From: Pseudomonas sp. BSw22131
Lineage (GTDB): Bacteria > Pseudomonadota > Gammaproteobacteria > Pseudomonadales > Pseudomonadaceae
DNA length: 64,000 nucleotides
Direction of reading: 5' to 3'
NCBI RefSeq assembly: GCF_026810445.1
Contig: NZ_CP113949.1
Span: 4,588,001-4,652,000, forward strand
The notes below the pieces were generated by a model. The model saw only the letters and a list, made by a program, of their open reading frames with translations. It was not told where the DNA came from and did no database searches. Below are positions 1 to 9,617 of this stretch, piece by piece. Position 1 is the first letter of the stretch; each line of letters starts with the position of its first letter. The position numbers and the translations under genes are program-made.

Positions 1-1483
1 CTGCCTGAGCAATGATCTCAGCTTCTTTTTCGTGGAACTTGGCGTTCAGAACCTTATGCTCGATGCCTTCCGCGTCCAGCAGGCGGGACATGTGCTCAGA
101 GGTTTCGATGGTCGCTGTACCCACCAGCACCGGACGGTTCTCAGCCATGCAGGCCTTGATATCGGTGACGATCGCGGCGTACTTCTCTTCTGCCGTCAGA
201 TAAACCAGGTCGTTGAAGTCTTTACGCGCCAACGCTTTGTTCGGCGGAATGACCATCACGGCCAGGGTGTAGATCTGGTGGAATTCGAACGCTTCGGTGT
301 CGGCTGTACCGGTCATGCCGGACAGCTTGTTGTACAGACGGAAGTAGTTCTGGAACGTAGTCGAAGCCAGTGTCTGGCTTTCGGCCTGGATATTCAGCAC
401 TTCCTTGGCTTCGATGGCCTGGTGCAGGCCTTCGGACAAACGACGACCCGGCATGGTACGGCCGGTGTGTTCGTCGACCAGCAGAATCTGACCGTCCTGG
501 ACGATGTATTCGACGTTGCGATTGAAAAGCTTGTGCGCACGCAGACCGGCGTAAACGTGAGTCAGCAGCCCCAGGTTGTGCGCTGAGTAAAGGCTCTCGC
601 CGACGGCCAGCAGACCGACGTCAGTGAGCATCTCTTCGATAAACTGGTGACCGGACTCGTTCAGCTCAACCTGACGAGACTTCTCGTCGATGGTGAAGTG
701 ACCTTGTTTGGTAACCTCGCCTTCCACTTCCTCGATGTGCTGCTCAAGCTTGGGAATCAGCTTGTTGATTTCGGTGTAGAGCTTGGAGCTGTCTTCGGCC
801 TGACCGGAGATGATCAGCGGCGTCCGTGCTTCGTCGATCAGAATGGAGTCGACTTCGTCGATCACGGCGAAATTCAGCTCGCGCTGGAACTTGTCTTCCA
901 TGCTGAAAGCCATGTTGTCGCGCAGGTAATCGAAACCGAATTCGTTGTTGGTGCCGTAAGTGATGTCGGACGCGTAAGCGGCACGCTTCTCTTCAGGGGG
1001 CTGGAATGGTGTAACGACGCCTACGGTCAGACCGAGGAATTCGTACAGCGGACGCATCCAGTTGGCGTCACGACGAGCAAGGTAATCGTTGACGGTCACA
1101 ACGTGGACGCCCTTACCGGACAACGCGTTGAGGTACACCGCCAGAGTGGCCACCAGGGTTTTACCTTCACCGGTACGCATTTCGGCAATCATGCCTTCAT
1201 GCAGGGTCATGCCGCCGATGAGCTGAACGTCGAAGTGACGCATGCCCATGACGCGCTTGCCCGCTTCCCGCGTGACCGCAAAGGCCTCCGGCAGGAGCTT
1301 ATCGAGGGTTTCACCTTTGGCTAAGCGGGCCTTGAACTCTTCGGTCTTGGCACGCAATTGCTCGTCCGAAAGGGCCACCATTTGCTCTTCGAAGGCATTG
1401 ACGAACTGAACCGTCTTGAGCATGCGCTTTACTTCACGCTCGTTCTTGCTTCCAAAAAGTTTTTTTAACAAAGGCGCAAACAT
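1..1483 (-). CDS. secA: Protein translocase ATPase SecA (partial, N-terminal 494 residues)
   Basis: SecA is the cytosolic motor that pushes unfolded preproteins through SecYEG. About 494 N-terminal codons are present and the rest lies beyond position 1. Visible parts are the N-terminal helix ([15 protein letters not shown]), the Walker A loop [11 protein letters not shown] near residues 102-112, the DEAD-type box [14 protein letters not shown] near residue 210, the preprotein cross-linking region, and the start of the second nucleotide-binding fold ([18 protein letters not shown]). The ATG at 1483 gives the canonical N-terminus. No SecM-like leader peptide gene was seen upstream. It is convergent with nothing and is divergently transcribed from dciA, as in other pseudomonads. 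Identification is secure; only the truncation by the window edge limits it. Confidence 0.98.
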   Translation of the reverse strand, partial: MFAPLLKKLFGSKNEREVKRMLKTVQFVNAFEEQMVALSDEQLRAKTEEFKARLAKGETLDKLLPEAFAVTREAGKRVMGMRHFDVQLIGGMTLHEGMIAEMRTGEGKTLVATLAVYLNALSGKGVHVVTVNDYLARRDANWMRPLYEFLGLTVGVVTPFQPPEEKRAAYASDITYGTNNEFGFDYLRDNMAFSMEDKFQRELNFAVIDEVDSILIDEARTPLIISGQAEDSSKLYTEINKLIPKLEQHIEEVEGEVTKQGHFTIDEKSRQVELNESGHQFIEEMLTDVGLLAVGESLYSAHNLGLLTHVYAGLRAHKLFNRNVEYIVQDGQILLVDEHTGRTMPGRRLSEGLHQAIEAKEVLNIQAESQTLASTTFQNYFRLYNKLSGMTGTADTEAFEFHQIYTLAVMVIPPNKALARKDFNDLVYLTAEEKYAAIVTDIKACMAENRPVLVGTATIETSEHMSRLLDAEGIEHKVLNAKFHEKEAEIIAQA

Positions 1484-1802
1484 ATCGACAGGATCTTCCA
1501 CACATAGAGATGGAGGGCGGCCCCGTGAGTCGCCCGTGCAGCCCTCATGGCTGCATGCGAACGAGCATTCTACCCGGAAATGGTGGTGAGGAAAGTGGCG
1601 TTATTCCACGATGCTGGCACAGCGCTGTTACGGGGCAGATTAACAATAGGGTCTTTTTTCGTGACTTCAACCCGTAACTGGCAGAAGTTTGATTAATGTT
1701 TTTTCATACTTCACGGGTTTAAAAGTCGCGAACACCCAGACTGAACAGGGTAAAAGTTCTCTTTCTGCTACCATGCCCGCTCGTTCTCCGAGGCACCTCT
1801 AC
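1484..1802. other. Divergent intergenic region secA / dciA
   Basis: This 319-base gap holds no credible gene. On the minus strand it carries a possible secA promoter (1643-1670) and a long leader. The leader contains a short hairpin at 1537-1555 (TGCAGCC-CTCAT-GGCTGCA) and a GC-rich partial palindrome at about 1514-1534. On the plus strand it carries the ribosome binding site of dciA (GAGG at 1790-1793). I see no secM. Confidence 0.6.
1643..1670 (-). promoter_or_regulatory. Possible sigma-70 promoter for secA
   Basis: On the minus strand, TTGAAG (1665-1670) and TATTGT (1643-1648) are separated by 16 bases. This would start transcription near 1636 and give a leader of about 150 bases before the secA ATG at 1483. 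It is a pattern match only. Confidence 0.35.
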
Positions 1803-2258
1803 ATGGCATTTCGTCCTTTAACGGCACGCGCACCTGCTGTCCTGTTGCGTGAAGCGAAGCCACTCAAAGCCATTTTCAATCATGCACAGCGCCTGGCACA
1901 TCTGCAAAGATTGCTCGAAAGCCAGTTGCAACCTGCTGCCCGCGAACACTGTCACGTAGCATCTTGGCGTGAAGGAAGCTTGCTGCTTATCGTGACAGAC
2001 GGTCACTGGGCGACACGCTTGCGCTACCAACAAAAACGCCTGCAGCGCCAACTGCTGGCGTTCGATGAGTTCAGCAGCCTCACCCGCGTACTGTTCAAGG
2101 TGCAGCCCCCTACCATCCCGCAAGGCGCTGCTGGCCACACGATGGATCTGTCGACGGCCGCAGCTGAAAGTATCCAGGCCACTGCCGAAGGGATCACCGA
2201 TCCCAAGCTCAAGGCAGCACTTGAAAGACTGGCAGCCCACGCCAAGCCCAAGGCCTGA
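1803..2258 (+). CDS. dciA: DciA-type DnaB helicase loader (DUF721)
   Basis: This is a 151-residue protein of the DUF721/DciA family, which in bacteria without DnaC helps load the replicative helicase DnaB. The sequence shows the KH-like DUF721 core (REHCHVASWREGSLLLIVTDGH.., then a helix rich in R, Q and L) followed by a low-complexity C-terminal tail ending in KPKA. The start MAFRPLTARAP was chosen because GAGG lies 9 bases upstream (1790-1793). An upstream in-frame ATG at 1773 (MPARSPRH..) is possible. Position between secA and lpxC is the usual Pseudomonas one. Function is by family knowledge. Confidence 0.85.
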   Translation: MAFRPLTARAPAVLLREAKPLKAIFNHAQRLAHLQRLLESQLQPAAREHCHVASWREGSLLLIVTDGHWATRLRYQQKRLQRQLLAFDEFSSLTRVLFKVQPPTIPQGAAGHTMDLSTAAAESIQATAEGITDPKLKAALERLAAHAKPKA

Positions 2259-2311
2259 CGCTAAACGTCTAACGTCCAACAGGTCCGTGTTCAAAATTCA
2301 CGGGCATAAAA

Positions 2312-2333
2312 AAAGCCACCCGAAGGTGGCTTT
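2312..2333. terminator. Bidirectional terminator between dciA and lpxC
   Basis: A perfect stem AAAGCCACC / GGTGGCTTT (2312-2320, 2325-2333) has a CGAA tetraloop. A-rich sequence on the left and right flanks gives U-runs in both directions. It sits between the convergent 3' ends of dciA and lpxC, so it probably ends the dcw-lpxC transcript as well. Confidence 0.85.
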
Positions 2334-2361
2334 AAAAAATCAAAACAAGGAAGAGGAAGCT

Positions 2362-3273
2362 TTACACCGCCGCAACAGGGCGCATGTAAGAGATCGGTGC
2401 GGTACTCGCATCTTCAAAGGTCACGACTTCCCAAGCATCTTTCTGTGCGATCAAAGCGCGCAGCAGACGATTGTTCAGACCATGTCCGGATTTGAAGCCG
2501 CGGTATTCGCCGATCAGGCTATTGCCCAGCAGATACAGATCACCGATGGCATCCAGAATCTTGTGTTTGACGAATTCGTCCTCATAACGCAGGCCGTCTT
2601 CGTTCAAAACTCCATCCTTGTCTACGACGATAGCGTTTTCAACGCTGCCGCCGAGAGCGAGGTTGTGCTTGCGCAAATATTCGATGTCTTTCATGAAACC
2701 GAATGTACGTGCGCGGCTCACTTCTTTAACGAACGAAGTGCTGGAAAAATCCACGCTTGCGCTCTGCGTGCGGTTTTTCAGGAACGGGTGATCGAAATCT
2801 ATTTCGAAGCTCACCTTGAAACCTTCAAACGGGACGAACTTGGCATATTTGCCTTCGTCTTCGACACACACTTCTTGCAGGATACGAATGAATTTCTTCG
2901 GTGCGTCCTGTTCTTCCAGGCCAGCCGATTGAATCAGGAATACGAAGGGACCTGCGCTGCCGTCCATGATTGGAACTTCGGAGGCAGAGAGTTCAACGTA
3001 GGCGTTATCAATGCCAAGGCCAGCCAGCGCCGAGAGCAAGTGTTCAACCGTATCGACCTTTACATCACCATTGAAAAGAGTGGTGGAGAGCGTGGTGTCT
3101 CCAACGTTCTCTGCAAAGGCGTTGATCTGTACGACCGGATCGAGGTCGGTACGGAAAAACACAATGCCGGTATTCACAGGCGCAGGTTTGAGGGTCAGGT
3201 ATACCTTTTCCCCCGAGTGCAGGCCGATACCTGTGGCACGGATAATATTCTTCAGGGTGCGTTGTTTAATCAT
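2362..3273 (-). CDS. lpxC: UDP-3-O-acyl-N-acetylglucosamine deacetylase LpxC
   Basis: LpxC is the zinc-dependent enzyme that removes acetate from UDP-3-O-acyl-GlcNAc, the committed step of lipid A synthesis, in the cytosol. The 303-residue length is typical. Visible motifs are VEHLLSAL with the zinc histidine at residue 78, [10 protein letters not shown] (second zinc His and Asp near 237-241), and SGHGLNN (third His near 264, general acid/base region). It lies just downstream of ftsZ with a 112-base gap that contains its own candidate promoter, coupling envelope lipid synthesis with the division cluster. In enterics LpxC is controlled by FtsH proteolysis; no such signal can be judged from sequence alone. 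All key residues are present. Confidence 0.98.
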   Translation of the reverse strand: MIKQRTLKNIIRATGIGLHSGEKVYLTLKPAPVNTGIVFFRTDLDPVVQINAFAENVGDTTLSTTLFNGDVKVDTVEHLLSALAGLGIDNAYVELSASEVPIMDGSAGPFVFLIQSAGLEEQDAPKKFIRILQEVCVEDEGKYAKFVPFEGFKVSFEIDFDHPFLKNRTQSASVDFSSTSFVKEVSRARTFGFMKDIEYLRKHNLALGGSVENAIVVDKDGVLNEDGLRYEDEFVKHKILDAIGDLYLLGNSLIGEYRGFKSGHGLNNRLLRALIAQKDAWEVVTFEDASTAPISYMRPVAAV

Positions 3274-3325
3274 GGCATTGGCCGCTTCAGCGCATATCGC
3301 GAATTAGTATCAACAAAGGCTGACG

Positions 3326-3333
3326 ATGATAGC
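3326..3333 (-). promoter_or_regulatory. Possible extended -10 promoter for lpxC
   Basis: On the minus strand the gap between ftsZ and lpxC contains an extended -10, TGCTATCAT type (TATCAT at 3326-3331), with no strong -35 at 17 bases. It would start transcription near 3319, leaving a leader of about 45 bases. Confidence 0.4.
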
Positions 3334-3385
3334 AGACCTCGCCTTTGCTGAACACCAATCACCCTTATACCCCTGATAGAACTCA

Positions 3386-4576
3386 TCAATCAGCCTGACG
3401 ACGCAGGAATGCTGGAATGTCCAGATAATCCAAGTCATCGTGCGGATTCATCTTGGCCGCGGCTGTCGCGCCTGCGTGTGCCTGATTGCGCATCACGGTA
3501 GGACGGTCCAGATCACGGTAGTTCACCGACGGCAGTTCCTGACGCGCTGCGTGTTGCTGCGACGGTGCCGCTTGAGCGGTCTGCAGCGTGTTGTCGATCA
3601 CCTTGACAGGCTTCTCGATTTTCGCGCCCAGGCCGGTGGCAACCACAGTCACGTGCAACTCGTCACGCATATCCGGATCGATAACTGTACCGACCTTGAC
3701 CATAGCGTGCTCGGATGCGAACGCTTCGATGATGCTACCCACGTCCGAGTACTCACCCAGAGACAGGTCAGGACCGGCAGTGATATTCACCAGAATACCG
3801 CGAGCACCCTGCAGGTTGACGTCTTCGAGCAGCGGGTTGCGGATGGCCGCTTCCGTTGCTTCGCGTGCACGGTTCGGACCGCTTGCGCAGCCAGTACCCA
3901 TCATCGCCATGCCCATTTCGGACATCACGGTACGCACGTCGGCGAAGTCGACGTTGATCATGCCCGGACGCTTGATGATGTCAGAGATACCGCGAACGGC
4001 ACCGGCCAGTACATCGTCAGCCTTGGCGAAAGCCGAAAGCAGGCTTGCATCCTTGCCCAGGATGGTCAGCAGCTTCTCGTTGGGAATGGTGATCAACGAG
4101 TCGACGCTTTCGGACAACATGCGGATGCCTTCATCGGCGATCTGCATGCGCTTGCGACCTTCGAACGGGAACGGACGAGTCACCACCGCAACGGTGAGAA
4201 TGCCCATTTCCTTCGCCACTTCGGCAATGATCGGAGCTGCACCAGTACCGGTACCGCCGCCCATGCCAGTGGTGATGAAGACCATGTTGGTGCCCTGCAG
4301 AACTTCTGCAATGCGCTCACGATCTTCCAGTGCAGCCTGACGACCGACTTCCGGGTTGGCGCCAGCGCCAAGACCCTTGGTCACACCGGTGCCCAGTTGC
4401 AGAATGGTGCGCGCGCCGATGTTTTTCAGTGCTTGAGCGTCAGTGTTGGCGCAGATGAACTCGACGCCTTCAATGTTGCTCTTGACCATGTGATTGACCG
4501 CGTTGCCGCCGCCACCGCCAACACCGATAACTTTGATTACCGGGCTTTGTGGGATGTTGTCTACGAGCTCGAACAT
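3386..4576 (-). CDS. ftsZ: Cell division GTPase FtsZ
   Basis: FtsZ is the tubulin-like GTPase that polymerises at midcell to form the division ring. The 396-residue protein has the glycine-rich N-terminus IKVIGVGGGGGNAVNHM, the tubulin signature GGGTGTG at residues 106-112, the synergy (T7) loop NVDFADVRTVM, a variable Q/A-rich linker, and the conserved C-terminal peptide YLDIPAFLRRQAD that binds FtsA and ZipA. The start MFELVDNIPQ was chosen over an ATG five codons upstream because a GAGGAGAGGG ribosome site ends a few bases before it and the family starts here. It follows ftsA after 62 bases. High confidence. Confidence 0.99.
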   Translation of the reverse strand: MFELVDNIPQSPVIKVIGVGGGGGNAVNHMVKSNIEGVEFICANTDAQALKNIGARTILQLGTGVTKGLGAGANPEVGRQAALEDRERIAEVLQGTNMVFITTGMGGGTGTGAAPIIAEVAKEMGILTVAVVTRPFPFEGRKRMQIADEGIRMLSESVDSLITIPNEKLLTILGKDASLLSAFAKADDVLAGAVRGISDIIKRPGMINVDFADVRTVMSEMGMAMMGTGCASGPNRAREATEAAIRNPLLEDVNLQGARGILVNITAGPDLSLGEYSDVGSIIEAFASEHAMVKVGTVIDPDMRDELHVTVVATGLGAKIEKPVKVIDNTLQTAQAAPSQQHAARQELPSVNYRDLDRPTVMRNQAHAGATAAAKMNPHDDLDYLDIPAFLRRQAD

Positions 4577-4638
4577 GTTCCCTCTCCTCATTTCTCTAGT
4601 TTTTTTACGCCTGTTGCCTGCCTACCACTTTTGAAACT

Positions 4639-5898
4639 TTAGAAATTCCCCTGCACCCAGCGTTTGAGGCGCTCTAACACTGGTGCCTTAGGTTCATCGC
4701 TATAACTGCTACCGGAGCCGGACAGGCCGGACAGCGAGATGCCGTCAGACTGCTTTTGCAGTCCGTACAGCAACAGGCCGACACCAGTGGAGTAAATCGG
4801 GTTGCGAACGACGTCCGCGAGCCCTTTGACGCTATGCGGCACACCCAGGCGCACCGGCATGTGGAAGATTTCTTCGGCCAGTTCGACCGCACCTTCCATT
4901 TTCGAGGTACCACCGGTCAGCACGATGCCGGCCGGGATCAGATCTTCGTATCCGCTGCGACGCAGTTCCGCCTGGATCAGGGTGAACAGCTCGTCGTAGC
5001 GCGGCTCGACCACTTCGGCCAACGCCTGACGCGACAGCTCGCGCGGTGGACGGTCGCCCACGCTTGGCACTTTGATGGTTTCGCCGGCGCCAGCCAGTTT
5101 GGCCAGTGCGCAGGCGTAACGGATCTTTATTTCTTCGGCGTACTGCGTAGGTGTGCGCAGGGCCATGGCGATATCGTTGGTGACTTGATCGCCAGCAATA
5201 GGGATCACCGCCGTATGACGGATGGCGCCTTCGGTGAAGATGGCGATGTCAGTGGTGCCGCCGCCGATGTCGACCAGGCACACGCCCAGCTCTTTCTCGT
5301 CATCGGTCAGCACGGAGTACGCCGACGCCAATTGTTCAAGAATGATGTCGTCGACTTCCAGGCCGCAGCGACGCACGCACTTCTCGATGTTCTGCGCAGC
5401 GTTCACTGCACACGTCACCACGTGCACCTTGGCTTCCAGACGTACGCCCGACATGCCCAGTGGCTCACGAACGCCTTCCTGGTTGTCGATCACATAGTCT
5501 TGCGGCAGCGTGTGCAGCACACGCTGATCGGCCGGGATGGCCACGGCCTGTGCGGCATCGAGGACGCGCTCAAGGTCTGCCGAGCTGACTTCGCGGTCGC
5601 GGATGGCGACGATGCCGTGGGAGTTCAGGCTGCGAATGTGGCTGCCCGCGACGCCGACGAAAGCCGAGTGAATACGGCAGCCGGCCATCAATTGAGCTTC
5701 CTCGATGGCGCGCTGAATCGATTGCACCGTCGATTCGATATTCACCACCACGCCCTTCTTCAGGCCGCGCGAAGGGTGGGTGCCGATACCCACGATTTCC
5801 AGGGTGCCATCAGCCGCGACTTCGCCTACCAGCGCCACCACCTTGGAGGTACCGATATCCAATCCGACGATCATTTTGCCGCTTTGCACGTTTGCCAT
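4639..5898 (-). CDS. ftsA: Cell division protein FtsA
   Basis: FtsA is an actin-fold ATPase that tethers FtsZ filaments to the inner membrane and recruits later divisome proteins. The 419-residue sequence has the phosphate-1 motif IVGLDIGTSKVVALVGE near the N-terminus, the SHS2/1C subdomain insertion, phosphate-2 (CLVDIGGGTTDIAIF), the adenosine motif (GIVLTGGTSKMEG), and a C-terminal amphipathic membrane-targeting helix at its end (VLERLKRWVQGNF). It lies between ftsQ and ftsZ with a 15-base gap to ftsQ. Nothing unusual was seen. Confidence 0.99.
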   Translation of the reverse strand: MANVQSGKMIVGLDIGTSKVVALVGEVAADGTLEIVGIGTHPSRGLKKGVVVNIESTVQSIQRAIEEAQLMAGCRIHSAFVGVAGSHIRSLNSHGIVAIRDREVSSADLERVLDAAQAVAIPADQRVLHTLPQDYVIDNQEGVREPLGMSGVRLEAKVHVVTCAVNAAQNIEKCVRRCGLEVDDIILEQLASAYSVLTDDEKELGVCLVDIGGGTTDIAIFTEGAIRHTAVIPIAGDQVTNDIAMALRTPTQYAEEIKIRYACALAKLAGAGETIKVPSVGDRPPRELSRQALAEVVEPRYDELFTLIQAELRRSGYEDLIPAGIVLTGGTSKMEGAVELAEEIFHMPVRLGVPHSVKGLADVVRNPIYSTGVGLLLYGLQKQSDGISLSGLSGSGSSYSDEPKAPVLERLKRWVQGNF

Positions 5899-5913
5899 GG
5901 GTCCTGCCTCTTA

Positions 5914-6783
5914 TCAATTCTTCGCGACGGCGGGTTTGTCCGTCGTTGGCGCTGTGGCCTGTTCACGCCAACCGACGGCAAGGCCGTTGTTGTAACGCAG
6001 GTCAACACGCGCAATGTTCGTGATCTGTTCTTTGAGCGTCTTGTCGTAAATGACGATGAAGCGGCGCATTTTTTCCACCAGGTGGTCACGGCCGAGCAAC
6101 AACTCGATACCCGGGCCTGAGGCACCTGCACCAGTGGTCAAAAACCAACTGCCCCGCTCACGCAATTCCAGTCGAGCGATGGAGAAGCCCATGGGGCGCA
6201 ACATCTGGCTCAGGTTCTGGTATTGCTGCATCACCTGCTGTTGAGCCCGTTGAGGCCCGAACAACTGGGGAAGGTGTTCGTAGTTGGCCAGTTCGCGCGG
6301 GGTGAACGCCTGGCCCTGGTTATTCAACAAAGCCTCCTCACCCCAGCGGGCCACCGGCAGCTGTTCTTCGAGGCGTATCACCACTTGATCAGGCCAGACG
6401 CGACGCACTTCGGCGTGGGCAATCCATGGCATCTGCTCAAGCTCGGTGCGCATACCGGCCAGATCAATTGAGAAAAAGCTGGTGGCGACATACGGCGCAA
6501 TGCGCTGCTGCACCGCTTGCTGGCTGATGTAACTCAGGTCGCCCTGTACGTTGATCTTGGAAATCGGACGATCGGCGTAAGGCAGCAGGCGAAGTGCACC
6601 TTCGTAGGTGCCGAACCCAAGCACGACCAGCAGGACGGGCCAGAATAGAAACTTCAGGAAACCAAAGTTCGCCTTCGGCAGACGCACCGACAATGGCTCT
6701 TTGGCGACCATTCGGCTTGCGCCACGGGGCACTGGCTTGCGGCCGGGAGCAGGTGGCTGATGACGTAGCGACACACCTTGCAT
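5914..6783 (-). CDS. ftsQ: Cell division protein FtsQ
   Basis: FtsQ is a bitopic inner-membrane protein that forms a complex with FtsB and FtsL at the septum. The 289-residue protein has a basic cytosolic N-tail, one membrane helix at about residues 43-60, a periplasmic POTRA domain beginning near [14 protein letters not shown], and the beta domain with the FtsQ family signature ([18 protein letters not shown]). The ATG at 6783 was chosen over an in-frame TTG at 6789. It lies two bases after the stop of the ddlB remnant, so ribosomes finishing that short frame could re-initiate here. Confidence 0.96.
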   Translation of the reverse strand: MQGVSLRHQPPAPGRKPVPRGASRMVAKEPLSVRLPKANFGFLKFLFWPVLLVVLGFGTYEGALRLLPYADRPISKINVQGDLSYISQQAVQQRIAPYVATSFFSIDLAGMRTELEQMPWIAHAEVRRVWPDQVVIRLEEQLPVARWGEEALLNNQGQAFTPRELANYEHLPQLFGPQRAQQQVMQQYQNLSQMLRPMGFSIARLELRERGSWFLTTGAGASGPGIELLLGRDHLVEKMRRFIVIYDKTLKEQITNIARVDLRYNNGLAVGWREQATAPTTDKPAVAKN

Positions 6784-6785
6784 GA

Positions 6786-7094
6786 TCAACCTCGCGCCTG
6801 AAGGCTGTCGGCAAACTTCGCCAACAACCGCTGTGTGGAATCAAGGCCCGACGCATCAACCATTACTTGCGAACCAAAGGTACAAGCGGCACGACGTACG
6901 ACGATCGATTCATCGACCTCGTTCATTTTCGCCATACCGCTATGAGTGCCTTCATGAGCCGGTTGGACGATCAAAGGAAAGTCCAGTTCCGTCGCCAAAA
7001 AAATACAATCCTGCTCGCTGCTCAGCACGGCAACACGCCCGAAACGCAAAGGCGTCGGGGTCAAAAGCAGAGAGGATTGCAAGGCGGCTGTCAT
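6786..7094 (-). pseudogene. ddlB: Degenerate, internally deleted D-alanine-D-alanine ligase (ddlB remnant)
   Basis: Between murC and ftsQ, where Pseudomonas normally has a ddlB of roughly 315 codons, only 102 codons remain open. Three islands match DdlB from memory of the family: an N-terminal RFGRVAVL (about residues 17-24), the ATP-grasp stretch LATELDFPLIVQPAHEG..GMAKM (about 33-57), and a C-terminal [20 protein letters not shown] (about 83-102). The intervening segments, including the catalytic C-terminal metal-binding motif normally read as E-V-N-T-x-P-G, are absent. The ATP lysine of the K-P-A-H-E-G motif is Q. The product cannot be an active ligase. The frame still overlaps the murC stop by 4 bases (ATGA at 7091-7094) and ends two bases before ftsQ, so translation through the operon is kept. 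A second ligase (DdlA) must be assumed elsewhere. Confidence 0.82.
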
Positions 7095-8551
7095 TTCAGC
7101 TTCCCTTCGGTTGAGTTGACGATCGCGCCCTTGAACAAAGGGCTTTTCAGCAACTGCGGTGCAAGGCCGCCGATGTCGCCAGCGCCCTGACACAGCAGGA
7201 TGTCGCCAGCACGCAACAGCGGCTTGACCAGCGGTGCCAGCTCGACGCCGCGCTCGATGTAGATCGGGTCCAACTGGCCACGCTGACGAATACTGTGTGC
7301 GAGCTGACGGCTGTCGGCGCCTGGTATCGGCTCTTCGCCGGCCGGATAAACTTCCATCAGCAGCAACACGTTGGCGTCATTCAAAACCTGCACGAAATCG
7401 TCATAGAGATCGCGGGTACGGCTGTAACGATGTGGCTGATACACCATGACCAGACGACGATCCGGCCAGCCGCCACGCACGGCAGCGATCACAGCCGCCA
7501 CTTCACGGGGGTGGTGACCGTAGTCGTCAACCAGCATCACGCTGCCGTTTTCCACAGGCAGTTCGCCGTAGACCTGGAAGCGACGGCCCACGCCCTGAAA
7601 GCCCGACAAGCCCTGAACGATGGCTTCGTCTGATACGCCCTCGTCGGTCGCAATGGCGATGGTCGCCAGCGAGTTCAGGACGTTGTGATTGCCCGGCATA
7701 TTGACCGAGACATCAAGTGGCTCGCAGTCACGACGCAATACAGTGAAATGCGTGTGCATGCCGTCCTGACGCACATTGATTGCGCGCACGTCGGCCGCTT
7801 CGTCAAAGCCGTAGGTCAGGGTCGGACGCTTGACCGATGGCAGGATGTCGCGCACGACCGGATCGTCGATGCACACCACCGCCAACCCGTAGAACGGCAG
7901 GTTGTGCAGGAACTCGACGAAGGTTTTCTTCAACTTGTTGAAGTCGCCTTCGTAGGTCGCCATGTGATCGGCGTCGATGTTGGTCACGACCGCTACCAAA
8001 GGCTGCAAATGCAGGAAGCTTGCGTCGCTTTCGTCGGCTTCGGCGATCAGGTAACGGCTGGTGCCTAACTGCGCGTTGGTGCCCGCAGCATTCAGACGAC
8101 CACCGATCACGAACGTCGGGTCCAGGCCACCGGCGGCGAACACTGAGGCGATCAGGCTGGTGGTGGTGGTTTTACCGTGAGTGCCAGCCACCGCGATGCC
8201 GTGGCGGTAGCGCATCAGCTCAGCCAGCATCTCAGCGCGCGGGACTACCGGAATGCGGCGTTCCAACGCGGTCGCCACTTCCGGGTTGGAAGTATTGACG
8301 GCACTGGAGACCACCAATACGTCCGCTACCGCTGCGTTTTCCGCACGGTGACCGATGAAGATGTGAGCACCGAACGATTCAAGACGCTCGGTCACAGGAG
8401 ACGCTTTGAGGTCCGAACCTGAAACTTCGTAGCCCAGGTTCAGCAGCACTTCGGCAATACCGCACATGCCCACACCGCCGATACCGACGAAGTGGATGCG
8501 GCGGATGCGGCGCATTTCCGGCTGGGGCATCGCGCGTTGATTCTCAACCAT
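7091..8551 (-). CDS. murC: UDP-N-acetylmuramate-L-alanine ligase MurC
   Basis: MurC adds L-alanine to UDP-MurNAc, the first amino acid of the peptidoglycan stem, using ATP in the cytosol. The 486-residue protein has the Rossmann-type UDP motif [15 protein letters not shown], the Mur ligase P-loop [11 protein letters not shown], the ADESDASF metal/substrate motif, NIDADHM, and the C-terminal DDYGHHP motif. The start [10 protein letters not shown] was chosen over an upstream ATG because it matches the family; it overlaps the end of murG by 8 bases. Its own stop overlaps the ddlB remnant by 4 bases. Confidence 0.98.
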   Translation of the reverse strand: MVENQRAMPQPEMRRIRRIHFVGIGGVGMCGIAEVLLNLGYEVSGSDLKASPVTERLESFGAHIFIGHRAENAAVADVLVVSSAVNTSNPEVATALERRIPVVPRAEMLAELMRYRHGIAVAGTHGKTTTTSLIASVFAAGGLDPTFVIGGRLNAAGTNAQLGTSRYLIAEADESDASFLHLQPLVAVVTNIDADHMATYEGDFNKLKKTFVEFLHNLPFYGLAVVCIDDPVVRDILPSVKRPTLTYGFDEAADVRAINVRQDGMHTHFTVLRRDCEPLDVSVNMPGNHNVLNSLATIAIATDEGVSDEAIVQGLSGFQGVGRRFQVYGELPVENGSVMLVDDYGHHPREVAAVIAAVRGGWPDRRLVMVYQPHRYSRTRDLYDDFVQVLNDANVLLLMEVYPAGEEPIPGADSRQLAHSIRQRGQLDPIYIERGVELAPLVKPLLRAGDILLCQGAGDIGGLAPQLLKSPLFKGAIVNSTEGKLK

Positions 8552-9617
8552 GGGCCACCTCCAGGCAGACATCGACGACGGTGTTGGTGGCGTCTGGCTT
8601 GGCCAGTTGGCGAGCCGTGGCGGCCATACGTTTCAATTGTTCCGGTTGCATCAAAACCTCTTCCAGGCGAGCGGCCATCTCGGCGGCGCCAGTTGTCGCT
8701 TGTGGCATGACGAAGGCAGCGCCTTCGCGGGCCAGATAATCGGCATTACGAGACTGGTGATCGTCAATCGCATGGGGCAATGGCACCAGCAATGACGGCA
8801 GACCAGCGGCCGCGAGTTCGCTGATGGTCAGCGCGCCGGCGCGACATACCACCAGATCCGCCCAGCCATACGCCTGGGCCATGTCTTTAATGAAAGGCGC
8901 CACTTGCGCCTCCACGCCGGCCGCTTGATAGCGCTCGGTGGTGACTTGATCGTGTTGCTTGCCCGCCTGATGAAACACCTCAGGGCGCAGTTCCGCAGGC
9001 ACCAGAGCAAGGGCTTCTGGTAATAACTTGTTCAGCGGTTCGGCGCCCAGGCTGCCGCCCAGCACCAACAAACGCGGCTTGCGACCGGCCAGCGCCTGGC
9101 GCGGTGTTTCGAAAAACAGCTCGGTGCGTACCGGATTACCCGTGGTACGGCGCTTGGCCGAAGCCGCGAACGTCTGCGGAAACGCTTCGCACACGCGGCT
9201 GGCGAAAGACGCCAGGCTACGATTGGCGGTGCCCGCAACGGCGTTCTGCTCGTGAATGATCAGCGGTACACCTGCAAGCTTCGCCGCCAGACCGCCAGGG
9301 CCTGTGACGTAGCCGCCAAAACCCACCGCACACACAGGCTGCAGCTCACGCACGATCTTGCGCGCCTGCATAAGAGCCTTGAGCAGCATGAACGGCGCTT
9401 TGAGCAGCGACAGCCGACCTTTACCGCGCAGACCTGTGACGTTAATCAGGTGCAGCTTCAGACCGGCAGCCGGGACCAGCTCGTTTTCGATGCCACGCGG
9501 TGTACCAAGCCAATGGACCGTGTAGCCCCGCGCCCGGAATTCACGCGCGCAGGCCAGCGCCGGGAACACGTGTCCGCCCGTTCCGCCCGCCATGATCAGC
9601 ACGTTATTTACGGCCAT
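8544..9617 (-). CDS. murG: Undecaprenyl-PP-MurNAc-pentapeptide GlcNAc transferase MurG
   Basis: MurG is the GT28 glycosyltransferase that converts lipid I to lipid II on the inner face of the inner membrane. The 357-residue protein shows the N-terminal G-loop [15 protein letters not shown], a second glycine-rich loop [12 protein letters not shown], and the UDP-GlcNAc binding region [22 protein letters not shown]. The start [12 protein letters not shown] has a GAGGAG site a few bases upstream and overlaps ftsW by 14 bases. Longer in-frame starts upstream lie within ftsW and are unlikely. Confidence 0.98.
   Translation of the reverse strand: MAVNNVLIMAGGTGGHVFPALACAREFRARGYTVHWLGTPRGIENELVPAAGLKLHLINVTGLRGKGRLSLLKAPFMLLKALMQARKIVRELQPVCAVGFGGYVTGPGGLAAKLAGVPLIIHEQNAVAGTANRSLASFASRVCEAFPQTFAASAKRRTTGNPVRTELFFETPRQALAGRKPRLLVLGGSLGAEPLNKLLPEALALVPAELRPEVFHQAGKQHDQVTTERYQAAGVEAQVAPFIKDMAQAYGWADLVVCRAGALTISELAAAGLPSLLVPLPHAIDDHQSRNADYLAREGAAFVMPQATTGAAEMAARLEEVLMQPEQLKRMAATARQLAKPDATNTVVDVCLEVAHG

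Noticed and set aside
1537..1555. SecM-type arrest leader of secA
   Set aside because: A hairpin exists but no small frame with an arrest-like C-terminus precedes secA.
2065..3351. 428-codon open frame opposite lpxC, starting inside dciA
   Set aside because: Crosses a bidirectional terminator and runs antisense to an unmistakable lpxC.
3440..4642. 400-codon open frame antisense to ftsZ
   Set aside because: It lies exactly opposite ftsZ and reflects codon bias in a GC-rich gene; the translation is rich in H, R and D with no family resemblance.
4756..6120. 454-codon open frame antisense to ftsA and ftsQ
   Set aside because: Same shadow effect; ftsA and the end of ftsQ are clear on the other strand and the product has no motifs.
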